From assembly GCA_946811185.2 (NCBI GenBank), contig OX328105.1, forward strand, positions 37,326,974 through 37,390,973: DNA of 64,000 bases, read 5' to 3'. The position numbers were made by a program, and so were the translations under genes. Source of the stretch: Hippopus hippopus. Taxonomy: Eukaryota; Mollusca; Bivalvia; Cardiida; Cardiidae. Numbering within the stretch: position 1 is the first letter of the stretch; every line of letters starts with the position of its first letter. A model generated the notes under the pieces. It searched no databases and had not been told where the DNA came from. It was given only the letters and a program-made list of their open reading frames with translations. Below, piece after piece: positions 31,917 through 44,900 of this stretch.

Positions 31917-32346
31917 CTTATCTTTGATAATACCTTATTGTTAATTACGGTTCTTTGGGTCCCGGATCTAGTTACTTTTGTAGTTATGAGCGTGTGAAAC
32001 CTGCCTCTGCACGTGCCGGAATTTTGTACTACTCCGCCATTTCGCGGGAAAATGACGCCGTTGATGCTAAGGTGTATAAATGCGGCAGATCTTATGACAA
32101 AAAATGTATCATAAGTTATTAATGTCAAGAAAATTGTGGAAAAAAATTGATTTACTCCCTCTATAAATTGTTCACCGTCTACTTTCGCTGTATATGTCAC
32201 CTGTCTATCTTCTTGTGTGTTTACACATTTTAAACCGAACTACATCCTTAAACATGGACCAGTTTGAAGGCTGAAGGTGATGACGTAGGATTGTCTGTCA
32301 TTTGTTTTTAATGTGATGAATAGAATCTCACATTCGTGGTTATGAA

Positions 32347-32452
32347 TGTACTATCGTTTTTCTCAAACTCGTTGACTAAAGTGTACATGACGCTCGCGAA
32401 GGCTCGCGTCATATAGTAATCGTCAACTCGTTTGATAAAAATGATAATACAT
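32347..32452. repeat. Imperfect foldback
   Basis: GTACTATCGTTTTTCTCAAA-CTCGTTGAC and GTCAACTCGTTTGATAAAAATGA pair around ATGACGCTCGCGAAGGCTCGCGTCAT, itself a small hairpin. Confidence 0.6.
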
Positions 32453-32721
32453 AAACACTCATACAAGATGCTCTATGTATAGAATGTGCATGTCTCGCCT
32501 AAAGATGAATGTTAAGTTTGTAAAACAATCAACTGTAAATTCAGCTGAGCACTGGTTGGTTTGCTGGATGTGTGTGTTTAACTACAATATTAAGCTGAAC
32601 ATCAGGTCAGGCTTCACGTTCTAGCTATTTGCCACAATCTTTTTACGCGTCCTCGTCTTAGGCGTGAAAACGGGCCGTTTAGGCGAAAATGAATTATCAA
32701 TGAAATCAGTCTTTGTTATTT

Positions 32722-32727
32722 TTTATT
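32722..32727 (-). terminator. Candidate poly(A) signal of gene B
   Basis: AATAAA on the minus strand, 77 bases after the TAG of the gene B last exon, next to a run of T on that strand. Position and context are typical for a short 3' untranslated region. Confidence 0.5.
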
Positions 32728-32803
32728 CTAAAAAAAAAAAAGTCATGAAGAATCAGGGGCAGCATGAAGGTCTGGGTATATAATCTGACATACAGGGTAT
32801 AAC

Positions 32804-32991
32804 CTAGCAGTTGAGAGCGCCCAAGTCTCCAATGCTGACCCTAGCTGTCCCTATTGGTTTACCATTCTTGTCCTGACAGTAGCAGACGGATCCCGAGCAG
32901 GCAGTGGTTGCATAGTTACCATTTTGCTTGCAGCTGAAGGATTTTCCAACGAGACCGGACTGTTGGTAAGCATATTCGTCACGTGCACATT
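32804..32991 (-). CDS. Gene B exon 6: six-cysteine thyroglobulin type-1 repeat and stop
   Basis: The acceptor is TTTATTTTAAG; the exon is 188 nt and ends in TAG. It encodes CARDEYAYQQSGLVGKSF, SCKQNGNYATTACSGS, VCYCQDKNGKPIGTARV and ends ALNC. All six type-1 cysteines are present (C, SC, AC, CYC, NC), with CYC for CWC and a normal G-x-P-I-G-T. A candidate AATAAA lies 77 bases past the stop. Confidence 0.92.
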
Positions 32992-35900
32992 CTTAAAATA
33001 AAAATAAAAAAAAAAAAAAAAAAATGGACTCTTTGTTATTTGCTTTTTAGTTAATGTGGACTCTGATAAATCTGCTTCGAGAGACTTGGAAAACATAAAG
33101 ACCAATGTATTTTTCTTTTTTCTTTTTTTTAAATGACGATTGCATTCATTACTATGCTGGCTGTCGGGAGGACGTTTCGGGACCCACTTTTGTGTTAATG
33201 AGACTTTTGCGCTGAGCGCCAAAGTGCGCTACGACCTGTTATATTAAGAGATAAGTCAACTTCTGCCTTATCAAAAGCCAAAATGTATTACACACTTGGA
33301 GTTCAAAAGTTGCTCAGGGTAGTAATTATCTAACTACTTTTATGTTTAACACCAAAGCGCTTTGCACACTTTGGTGTTCAACGTCGGACTAAACTTGGCC
33401 ACAAACCAACTTCGGTGTTAAACTCAAAAACACCTCACACAATGCTAAATGTTGGTCAGCTTTAGCTTTTACCATAGTTTTACTTTACACGCCTATGTGC
33501 CTTTTACATGGCAAAGATAATTCCTGTTGAGCTAAAGTTTGCTTTCCCCCGTAAACTCTTCTCAGGTACATGAATCTAGAAATAACAGGGATTCTGATTT
33601 TCATTCTTAAAGATCCATGTCGTACTATGGAGAATCTGTGTACCGAACAGTATTACTGGTGTTATTTCTAATGATTCTACAGCTTTTTTTTTTTTTTAAT
33701 CAAACGCGTTTAATTTACTCATAACCTTCGTTGCGTGATCTTAAGTGTGACGAGTTCCGGAAGCTCAGTGGCAGCTGGCATAACTTGTATTACAGAGAAT
33801 GCGGGTTCGAACCTAGGCTTAATCAATTTTTTTTCCGAAGAATGATTAGACTCATGCAGGCAACGCTGAATATATAGTTACGACGGTGTAATTACGAAAC
33901 ACAACCCCCCCCCCCCCATACACACACCCACCCACACACCGACACACCGACACACGCAGAGTAAAGGACTGGCAAAGGAATTCCAGGAAGGCAAGAGTAT
34001 GCACACAGGACGTCCCGAACATGATGATAATAATGATGTTTATGATAATAATAATAAAATGCCTGAACTACTGTTGAAACTACTTTTTGACTGAAACAAT
34101 CATATAAAAGCGATCTGTAACAACAGTAAAGTACAGAGCAGGTTTTTCATTATTACTGGTGAAAAATCTTTGAAACTTTGACAGACATTCTTCTTTATGT
34201 GAATAGAGGCTCATAATATTTCCGAAAAAAAAACCACAGCAACATAACACCCTTCAATTCCTAAAAGATAGCATCGATGAAAGAAGCAGTTGTCGGACCT
34301 GTCATTGCATTTTTTTTCTTTCAACATAACAGAAGAGCAGAAGTCAATGAGAAATGCTGTATCAAATTACTACGTTTACTCTATGCGCCCCGTAATGTTT
34401 CACCCCGGTCTATCTGCTGTGACACGGAGGCCTTCCATGTCAGTTTTACACGTCCCGAACACTTTATCAATGAGTTAGGATCTACTATCAATACTTCCCA
34501 CTCTTTTACTCTTAAAGTCTCATTGGTGTGCTATATTCCTCTCTGTGCAACTCAACTATGAAAGATGTATAAGTATACTGACAAGAAATTATTGATGCAT
34601 AACACCAATGGGGCCGCAAATCAGTTGTTTCTGAAATAGGGCACATTAATCACGTGATCCTTTCACTAGCTCATTAGTTAAAAATCTTTTATGGAAATCA
34701 CATGGCTGATCACGTGACTCATTTTGCCATATCAAACACCCCACTTATTTGCATATGGGGACAAAATCGTCGCCGTAGTAAGATGTTAGTTGACAAACGA
34801 ACAATTGTCATGTAGTACATTTAAGTAATAACATTAGAAGAGTAAAATTTATGTATACAAACGCAAAAAATCTTTGTTGACCTACTGCGATTGACCTATT
34901 TACCGATTGCTGATCTTAAGAACACGATCGTGAGAGGAAAACAATATTTCTGCAATCCCTACACTACTAGAACAAAAATATACATGCGGTTATACCACAT
35001 AGAGTGCTGTCGAGGCGAAGAGCATGAAAATTCCAATGAAAGTACCGTATTTTTACATGTATGTTAAAAAAAAAAACCGAACCAGTCTATATAGTAAACA
35101 ATATGGCTACCTCCACGGGCACTTTTCAAAAGCGAATAAAAATATAGTGCCGCCGCTCATGCGGCTTCACAGTAATGACTATTGTCAATTCCAAATAATT
35201 GCTTTAATCTTGAACTTACGACAGTCCATATCATCCGCCAACCATCTGTAGACCATGTAGCCGGATATAAGTGTGCCGTTTACTGTGACACACACTGCTC
35301 TGAAATACATAACCTTTCAAAGTCGCAGGCAATGTACGGCGGACGGCGTAGATCAAGATCAGACTGCACACTAGTACAATCTGACTCTGCATCTACACCG
35401 TCCGCTACTCGGGTCTAATGTATAGACAAATACTCTCTTCATTTGCAAAGTTATTATGATATTAGCCTTCAAACAAGAAAAAAATATATATATTTATTTG
35501 GCAAGAAAAGTCTTGAATAATGAAGAGGTGTTGTACGGGGCTATTCAGGTTTTATAAATTTATCAAACTTCAAAAATAGTCAACCAAATTGAAAAAGTGA
35601 GGGAATAGCTGGAAACCATCAGTAAAAAAGAAGAGACCAAACACACAAATGTAAGGAATTATTGCTTTCAGTGGTATTTCGCTAATGGACTACGTAACCT
35701 CTTCAGGTATTTTTAGAATTCAAGGCAGATATTGCAAAAGTTGATGATAATATCACGTATAGTATCAATAACACGCTGCGAGTAGCTGTGAGAGTATTTA
35801 AAATAAGTGCAATGACGTCATATTTAATTTCATAAAAAAAGACGGAGAACATTGTAAAAACTATACCGATTGCAAAGCGACCAACCCGTTGTTTGAACGC

Positions 35901-38900
35901 ATGTAACTCGCTCCTTTCCTTACGTTTGCAGATAAAAAAAGTTATGTTGTATTATTCATGGCTGTTATACAAAATAATCTTTATACGCTTAAAAGTCTTT
36001 AGAGTGAACTTACAACATAAAGATTTATTAATTGATTAATAAGCTTATGTTTGACGAAGTCCATACATTGGTCGGAAAGCGCAAACCAGGAATCACCGTC
36101 ACGAATATGTTTAGCCTTAAAGAGGACTACTTTCCAAAAGTTTCATAAACTCTTACGGGGCTCACATTTGTATGTTAAAAACGTAACACCAGTTAAAGAC
36201 AAATAATATAGGGCTATATGCAAAGTAGGGGTTCTGTGTCTTACAAAAAACAAGCAAAAATTAAAACCTCTCCTTTACATGAATTTATGCAAAACTCCCT
36301 CTACTCAAAAGAAAAAAAAAAAACGCATTTCGTTATGTTTCACTACCTGATTAAAATTTATCTCGGTTTTTCTTTTTTTACTGCTGTGAAACTTACACAT
36401 AGAATATCTAAAACCAAATACATTCAAATTTCCTTAAAAACATAATTGACCTTTAAAAGGATAATCAACTGCATGCTTTGAAACTCTGGAATTCTATGAT
36501 TTATGCTGAAATGCAATCTATTAGTTCAGTTTACCGCCACTCTCCCCAACGACTCAGATGGTGTTTATCTTTCACAAATTGAACTTATAATTTCAACCGT
36601 CTGGGATAACAGGTCTGTTAGCAAAACCTTTAAATATACATCTGTACAATCAGAGAGTTTATAAACAGATAGATATAAGGTTATGGCATTAGAAACTCGA
36701 GGGATTTGTCGTCGATTTAAGACCGGAACCAAAGACAGTGACGTCTTTGATAGCCTCGAGAGAATGAAATGCATTTTCTATCCGCCGTAATCTGTGCAAC
36801 TTTGCAACTGTCAGCGGCATCATTAAGCACGAAGATAAAGAATGATTATATAGCTTCATAAAACAAAGATGAAATTGGTTAAAAAGGGGGCAATGATGGC
36901 CCTGAAATCGCTCACTTAAGCCTTTTGACCATACATGACCCATTTCCAATCCCTTCTGCAATATGACAAACATTCTAGAAATTGTCTCAGTGACCTACTT
37001 TTAACCTCAATATTGCCTATTTTCAAACTTGTAGAAATTATCCAGACAAACATTCTAACCATTTTTCATGAATATTTTCGAGAAAATGTGGCCTGTAAAT
37101 TGTACATAAGGTTTTTCCGAGATTTGACCTAGTGACCTAGTTTTTTATCTAATTCGTCTAAGATATTATCAAGACAAACATTCTTACCAAGTTTCAAGAT
37201 TATCGGACTGAAAATGTGGCCTCCAGAGTGTACACAAGATTTTTCGAAGATTAAAGCTGATGACCTAGTTGTTGACCCGACACGATCCATTTTCAAACTC
37301 GTCCATGATATCATCAAGAGAAACACCCTTACCAGTTTTCACGAGTTTTGTACAGAAATAGTGGCTATTAAAGTGTACATGTTTTCCTAAGATTTGTCCT
37401 GATGACCCAGTTTTGACCCTACATGACCCATTTTCAAACTTGTCGAAGATATAATCAAGATAAACATCCTGACAAACTTTCTTTGGTATTAGACTGAATA
37501 TGTTGCCTCTAGAGCGTAAACTCGTCTGAGGTATCAGCAAGATCATTTTGACCAACTTTCATGAGTATTGTACTGAAAGTGTAGCATCTAGAGCGTACAC
37601 AAGGTTTTTTAAGATTTGACATAGTGACCTAGTTTTTGACTCGATGTGACCTATTTTCAAAGTCACCCAACATACCATCAAGACAAAGATTCTGACCAAG
37701 TTTCATGAGTATTTGAATGAAAATGTGGCCTCTAAAGTGTACACAAGGTTTTTTAAGATTTTACCTAGTGGCCTAGTTTTTGACCTGACATGACCCATTT
37801 CGAAATCGTCCGAGGTATCATCAAGACAAACATTCTGATCAAGTTTCATGAGAAAATATTGCCGCCAGAGCGGACACAAGGTAAAAGTTGACGACGGGCG
37901 CCAGACACAGAACGATCGCGAAAGCTCACCCTGAGTACTTCGTGCTCAGGTAAGCTAAAAACTGGATGAAACGAGTAAATGTGTATCTTTAAAATTTCCA
38001 TTCACAATATGCTTGGCAGTTAATCTATAATATTAACTACATCATTTTGCAATGCCGTCAGTAAAAATGGTTTAATACTACCACTATTCGCGGTAACCCT
38101 ACGTTTACACCAGCCACGGCAGCCCCATTTCTGACAAACGTGGACAAAATGGGATTGACGTAATATAATGCAGAGGAACGGGATAAGCAAACTTGATCGC
38201 ATCAGAAATTACCAGCACGTAACAAGCCGTAACAAGACTCAGAGACGATCCGTGTTTGGACGTGGAAGCCCTTTTTAGCTCCACTGGCCGAAGGCCAGGG
38301 GGCTTATGTCATGGCCTGGTGCCCGTAGTGCGTGCGTCCGTGCGTCCGTGCGTGAGTGCGTTAACTTTTATTTCAAACATCTGCTTCTCTGAAACTACCC
38401 ATCCGAATTTGATGAAACTTCACAGAAATAATCCTGCCATGGTCCTCTTCAGAATTTCTTGAAAGAATTTGATTCCTTAAATAACTCTGGTCGCCATGGC
38501 AAACAAAACCGAAAAATATTGAAAGTCTTTGAAAATCTTCTTATCTAAAACCATAAGGCCCAGAACTACCAAATCTGGCATGTAGCTTTATCTAATGGGC
38601 CTCCAACAAGTTTCTTCATATTATTGGCCTTATCCCGGGAATCACAAGTTTAACATGGGCTTATATCGTAGTGACTTCTATTGAAACATTAATCAAGGGA
38701 AATAACTCCTGTTATTAGAGATAATGTTTGTTACTTTTTACCTCCCTTGATTATCAAACTGCTGTAATACATGATTGGATTTAGGTATTCAAGGCTTTTG
38801 GATAGAAAATGTTCTGTTTCCGGGGAGACTGATTTGTTTTGATGCTAATAGTTATGCTCATATGAGTGGAATATTTAATTTAAAGTAAGGTTTCTATCAT

Positions 38901-41900
38901 TCAGCGCTTTTTTTTCAGAACTTTACCTTTCATGCCAATGAATAAACCTGCTTGTATTCACTGACATTATCTGAGGACTTAAAAAGATAATTTTTTTAGT
39001 TGGGCAGGGGGAGGTTATGTTTTCCAAGTAGTTTATTACCATACAGACTTTTCATGCTGTATGTCTCTGTCAATACCAATTAAGTGCATGATACGTTAAT
39101 TTTTACTCTTTAAGAAACGACAAATTTTTTGACTGGACCAAGTTAAAAGCCATTGCAAAAGACAAGTTGAATGTCGCTTAATTGATTATTCTGTCTGTGA
39201 TAGGGTAGGAAACATTGTGGAAGAAGGAGAAAATACTGGCTTACAACATGTTGTCCTTTGCGCTCAATCTTGTCAAAAGCCTTCTCTTTCAGGGTCATTA
39301 ACCCTTCGATTTGTGTGGTAAAGGGTTAAAAAGCCAGTGGAGCGATACAGGGCCATCATGGCCCTCTTGTTTCACCGGTATCGATCAGGCCGTAGTAAAA
39401 TGCAACGATCAACCCGTTCCGCTACGGTCTGTTAGGTTTTCTAATCAGCACCGGTACTGCCGTGGCAAATTTTTTGACAGACACAAAAACTGCCACGGCA
39501 ACCCCGGCGATCACGGTGTGACAAGTTTGCTTATCCCGTTCCTTTGCGTTGTATTACGACAATCCCGTTTTGTCCACGGATGTCAGAAACAGGGCTGCCG
39601 TGGCTGCCGGGAACATGGTGTAAACGTAGGGTTCCCTCCACTGCTTGTCACGGATACCGTGAGATACCGTAAAGAGACTTAACAAAACTTGGTACAGGGA
39701 GAAAAAATGAACACAATCTCAGGGCACACCACGTGTCGGACAAACGGGGCTGCCGTGGCTGGGACATGGTGTAAATGTAGGGTTAGGATATTGTAAGTTC
39801 CAAATCCCACCTTATATATTTTGTTGATGGGTCATTTATAATCAGTATCGTCTTGAATAAAATAACCAGCTCTTTGTTCTTTTTTTGTTTTGTTTTGTTT
39901 TTGTAAATCTGCATTTAGTGCTTGTACTATCAACTTCCTCCTTTCTGTCTCACTCGCGCCTAACTATTTTAAGTCTTATCTTTGAGAATGTCATATCTTT
40001 CTATTTCATCCCAAACCATCCTACATTCTTGCAGTGGTATTTTTCTGCGCTGTGATAAGTTATCAGTAATATCTTTTCTGTTTTTCGTAGCGTAAACCTG
40101 TTGCCAGAAGGCACAAATAGACTTATAGACTCTATTCTCGTACCGGCTTGACAATGCTTATATGACGGTACAAGACCGAAAAATGTCAGTGTTAAAGTAT
40201 CAGAATTATTCAAGGTGCCTGAAACAAGACTTACTCATCGGGTTCCAGAAAAAAGTGATGAGTAGACGGCTTTTTCTGGAAATAGCCAATGACTACATTT
40301 ATTTGGGAGGCAAATTCAGTAAAGCACTTGAAAACCGTGGCATCGTACGGGTATGGTTACACTAAACAAAAAAGTATTAATATTTGCTCAGATGATGCTG
40401 TGCATGAAGGTAAGAGAAGGTGTGATAAAGTCGCCACCATGAAATAGATGAATGTTTTTCTTGAACAGTGGTCTGAAGTAAGAGTTTTTAAACCAATGGA
40501 CTTGAACATGCGAGAGCGAAAACAGCATCATCAGAAATAGTGAGTACTTCAAACCCTTGTCTATTCAAAATATAATCTACTAGTATTAGAACAGCCACCT
40601 CTTCACAATAATTAATTTCTCTGGATCACAGTCCACCTCGTGCCGCTGCTGATGCTTCTGCCCACAAACTGTAACTTCTAGCCATAGTTAAACTGTAACT
40701 ATTTTTTGGGGGGGGAGGTAGTGCAAGTTGATCTCCATTTCCCTTTCGTTGTTTCCCCAGGAAAACGGTTGAGACAAGAGCTGCATGTATTTGAAGGGGT
40801 TATTAGGTGTTTGGGCTTCCGTAAGAGGGACTGGGTAGTCTAACTATCTGATTCTTCGCAAGAATTTGGAAACAAATTTTCTTACATTCATACCTAATCG
40901 AGATGGTCAGAAAGTGCCACTTCTTCCAAATGGTCACCGCTCCCACATTTTTGTAAATTTTGTACAATGGGCCAGAGAGAAAGGTATTGCAATTTTCATT
41001 TTACCGGCTCATTTTTGCTTTGTGTTACAGCCCATTGATATCTCCTGTTATGGACCCTTAAAAAAGGTATATACAGAATTCTTTGCCAAAAACACATGGG
41101 AGAATCTGCAGAATCTATATACAGACGCACTATTTATGCCATGGCAGAAAAAGCTTACCCCAAATCCTTGTCCCAGAAGAACACGTGTAATCTGGTTTCA
41201 CACGTACAGGCACCAGATGAATACCTCAAACCAGCTGAAGTTTTTACCTAAATGGCTGACCTTTATTCAAAGGACAGCCATGCAATTACTGATGAAGGTC
41301 AGTTCATAGAGGCTGAAAATGTTGGTGAAGCTAATGTCACATTCATCGGTGTTTGTTACACTTAAAGTCATATGTCATTGGAGTAGAACATTCAGGATGA
41401 TGTAGTTGGATTTTTCACTGAGGAAGAGAAGAGTCTGAAAATAGCAAAACGTGACAAAGGAGAACTATCAATAGAATTGTTTCAGCAAAGGGATCGTCGA
41501 AAACTGTTCAGAACTTGATGGAGAGTCATGCAAGCAACAAAAAAAAAAAAACCAAGAAAAGATCTGTACTACTGGAAATGAAAGAAAAGAAAATTGAAAG
41601 AAAAGTCAAAACGAGCAGTTACATAAGAACCTCAACCGAGCTCCCAGGCAATTAGCCTTCTGTTCTCTGAACCTGAGCGTATTTAAGAATCTGACAGAAT
41701 CTGCTGAGTTTTCTGTCGAATTTAACATGTTTCAACCCCTAGAAATCAGATAATGAACGCCTCTTCTCTTCACCAAGTGGGCTGTATGTGACAACCGTTG
41801 GGCACAATGGATTCATTTGATCTGTTGCACACCAGTCAGGGTAGTAAGAAGGGGTAACAGTTTCCTTTGACACCACTGTGAGCTTGAACAGTAATAAATT

Positions 41901-44900
41901 TGAAAATATATAAAAGACTTTCAGATAAAAGTTTTACAATAGATAATTTACAATTTACAGTGATGCCTACATATCATTTTTTTTTTTTTTTTTTTAAGTA
42001 TTAGAAACTTAAATCATTAGAAACTTATCACCATAATTATGAGAAACGTATAATACCATTTTGTTTTTGCCCTGTTTGAGCTCGTTGTAGTGACGACTCC
42101 AGGATGGCGTCTGCCATTACATTTGATTATAGACCTAAATAAAATTGTAACTGTATGAAATGGTCACACAGAAAGGTAGAAAATGGAATACCTTTAAAGG
42201 TAAAAACACTTTTCAGCGTAAATTTAGCATTACAGAATTTCCGATTACTTAAACTGTTTGACCTCCGATGATATAGTAGATAAGTTAGTAACAATTTTCT
42301 TTCCCGTTTTCTTTTTGCGTAGATGTTTTGAGAGCTAAGTTAGGCCATATTGTAAAACTAAGTAGATAGTTTACTACAGAAAACTTACTGGCAGGAAAAA
42401 GAATAATAACGATATCAATTTTTAGGTTGCTGATGGAAACTTAACATGCTTTCGCGGACGGTGTAGATCAACGTATGATTGCTTGGAATGAGAGCCCTTG
42501 CTGAGAATCGCAGACAAACACTGTAGTAGATAACAATCTGACCAAAACAAGGCCTGAAACCGATTTACATGTAGTTGGCCTATTTCATCCATTAGAAAGT
42601 CCATTTAAATAAGTGCGATAATATTTCCTTCGAAAAACACTAGTAATTTGCAAATGACAAAATTCAAAGTACTATTGCCAAGTTGTTTCCAAAGGCACAC
42701 AAATAAGTCGTCTGCAGGTAGTCATTTGTAAAAAAAAAATTTGTTTACTGGGATCCGGAATACTGCATGCCAAGAAAGTCGCCGGTCACTGGGTCACAAT
42801 GGGGTTCTTCTAGACCATACACAATGTGCTGTGCCTGCTCGGCTCTGACAGCAGCTAGCTTTATGGCACACGGTCCTGTGTTCGACAAACGAACAACATG
42901 AAAATAAGTAAATAAATAAATAAATGAATAAATTAATAAATAAAAGTGCTGTGAGCACTGTAATCGGTCGACAATGAATAACCACAGATTTGAAAATCAC
43001 TCAACAAAATGGTAGTTGTTTGAACTATTTATGGGACAAAAAGAAGCCCATGTAATAATGCCTTTTCCTGGGTATGAGCCTTGATATTTGATTGTAGGTA
43101 CTAGGCTGGGTCTCTGATTTGTCTTGCCCTAGGATAATCCCATCGAAAGCCTAATGTTTTGAGTGAGGATCAAACCCTGGAATTTCAGGTTTCGAGTCCT
43201 ACACATTAAAACTGAGCTGTGTAGGACCCCCTTTTTTCATTGTCTTTTACAAATTGATGTTTCATGGAATGGTTATAAATACATAAGATCAGCATTTACA
43301 CTAACAGATTAAAAGAATGAGGTAGGGGAGAATATCGCTTCAGGATGATTTGGCCAGAGGACGATTAGGCCCGGACGATTTTACCAACCAAAATTTGTGT
43401 CGATGAGATATTAGACGAGTCCGAAGCCTCCAAAGGCTCCTTTCTGAACTAAGTTTGCACTTGTTCTTGTTTATAAAGGAATAAGCTAGAATGAGAAATC
43501 AAATCAGTTAGAGAGCCATTGGTATGCCGAATCATGTGGTCGAAGCCAAAATGTATGAAGGTTTGCACATTTTTTTACATAAGAATCTACCTTATGGCTA
43601 TGATCACAAGATTAGTCCCTTCGCTTGCTGTCGGATGATAGCTTTTTTTTTTCCTAAGAAAAATATGACTTTCTATTAATGTGGACATCAGTATTGAAAG
43701 AAAGATAAACAGTAAAACTCAGTAAGTTTGAATCATAACTTTAAGATACATACCGTGGTCGTAGCTTCTGGCTGAAAGTAGAGATTCGATTCGTGCAATA
43801 AAAAGTCTTGACAGTCCCTCCGTTTTAGCAATAATGATTCTAGTACTTACAGTCTTTTACTCACAAAAGTTCAGCTCAGTTTAAAGAGTATCTCGCTATC
43901 AGGGCCGATTTTCCAAAACCATTTATTTTCACAGAAGCACGTTTGTCAATATTGAATCATTATTTCTTCTGTTTAAAGCCATCCTCAGGACGACTACTTT
44001 TGATTTTGAATTCCCAAAGTGGTTTCAAATTTACATATTTGACCGTTTATTATCATAAAAAATGAACTGCGAAGTTAGGGTAACCTTGGCTGTTCTACTC
44101 ACACAGTTGATGCATTCTTTTCAATAATGATTACTACTCTTAAAAATGTCGAACCATGCCATTAGCTTTGGCAGGTTTTTATTTTCCTTTTGTTTTTGTT
44201 TCACATTTCTAGGTCAATGAATCTTTTATTGGCAAAATTCTTGCATTTACCCGTAAAGCCAACGAATTCAGTTCATTTGTGTAAACATTCACTCTGAAAT
44301 ATACTTCATTTGTTGAATCATCAGAAGGTTCAGTTTCTCATTTGTAATACATACATCTACAAATGTAACGTAGTTCTTAAATCACTTGTTTACTAAATTT
44401 ACACTGTATCTAAGATAGCTGTTTCAAAGAATATCGTTACGTAGATGAGAAAAGTTTGACATTTACAATAGTGTCAAACGGTTATACATCTTTTCAGTCT
44501 TTTACGCGGAGGGGAAAAAAAATGTTATTTTTCATGTACCTTGTTTCATTATATTCGGTTTGCACATGTTCGTTTTCGGGTCGCAGTACAAATTGTCTCC
44601 ACAATGACTGATATTAGTCACACCAAACTCGTAGTCTGGTACACATGAGTCGCCTTCATCTGTGGGCATAACAGAGAGTATCAAATACCACGATACTTTT
44701 TCAACAATAAAATAGCGATTGAACGAACATGTTATAATTCAAATAATATTGATAAGTTGTATGTTTCCGGACAAATTATAAAAGTAAAAGATGTATTACA
44801 GCAAAGAATTTTGGTTTCTTTGAAAATAGACCGAAATTTACAATCGTTGACACTCTTGCTGCTCTTTTACTACCAATAAAAAAAAGTTGCTTTACTATTT

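Larger units (their letters stand above)
38086..39640. repeat. Long inverted repeat flanking the family H element
   Basis: The left arm (about 38090-38200) reads ACCCTACGTTTACACCAGCC, ACGGCAGCCCC and GGAACGGGATAAGCAAACTT. The right arm (about 39530-39635) is its complement, AAGTTTGCTTATCCCGTTCC ... GGTGTAAACGTAGGGT. A third partial copy lies at 39745-39783. The arms probably belong to one TIR element into which family H inserted. Confidence 0.6.

Noticed and set aside
33000..33222. Extension of the 123-codon minus-strand frame overlapping gene B exon 6
   Set aside because: It is in another frame from the cysteine-rich exon and runs through the intron's A/T tract.
34277..34561. 94-codon plus-strand frame
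   Set aside because: No signal, motif or splice context; a second frame overlaps it, consistent with chance.
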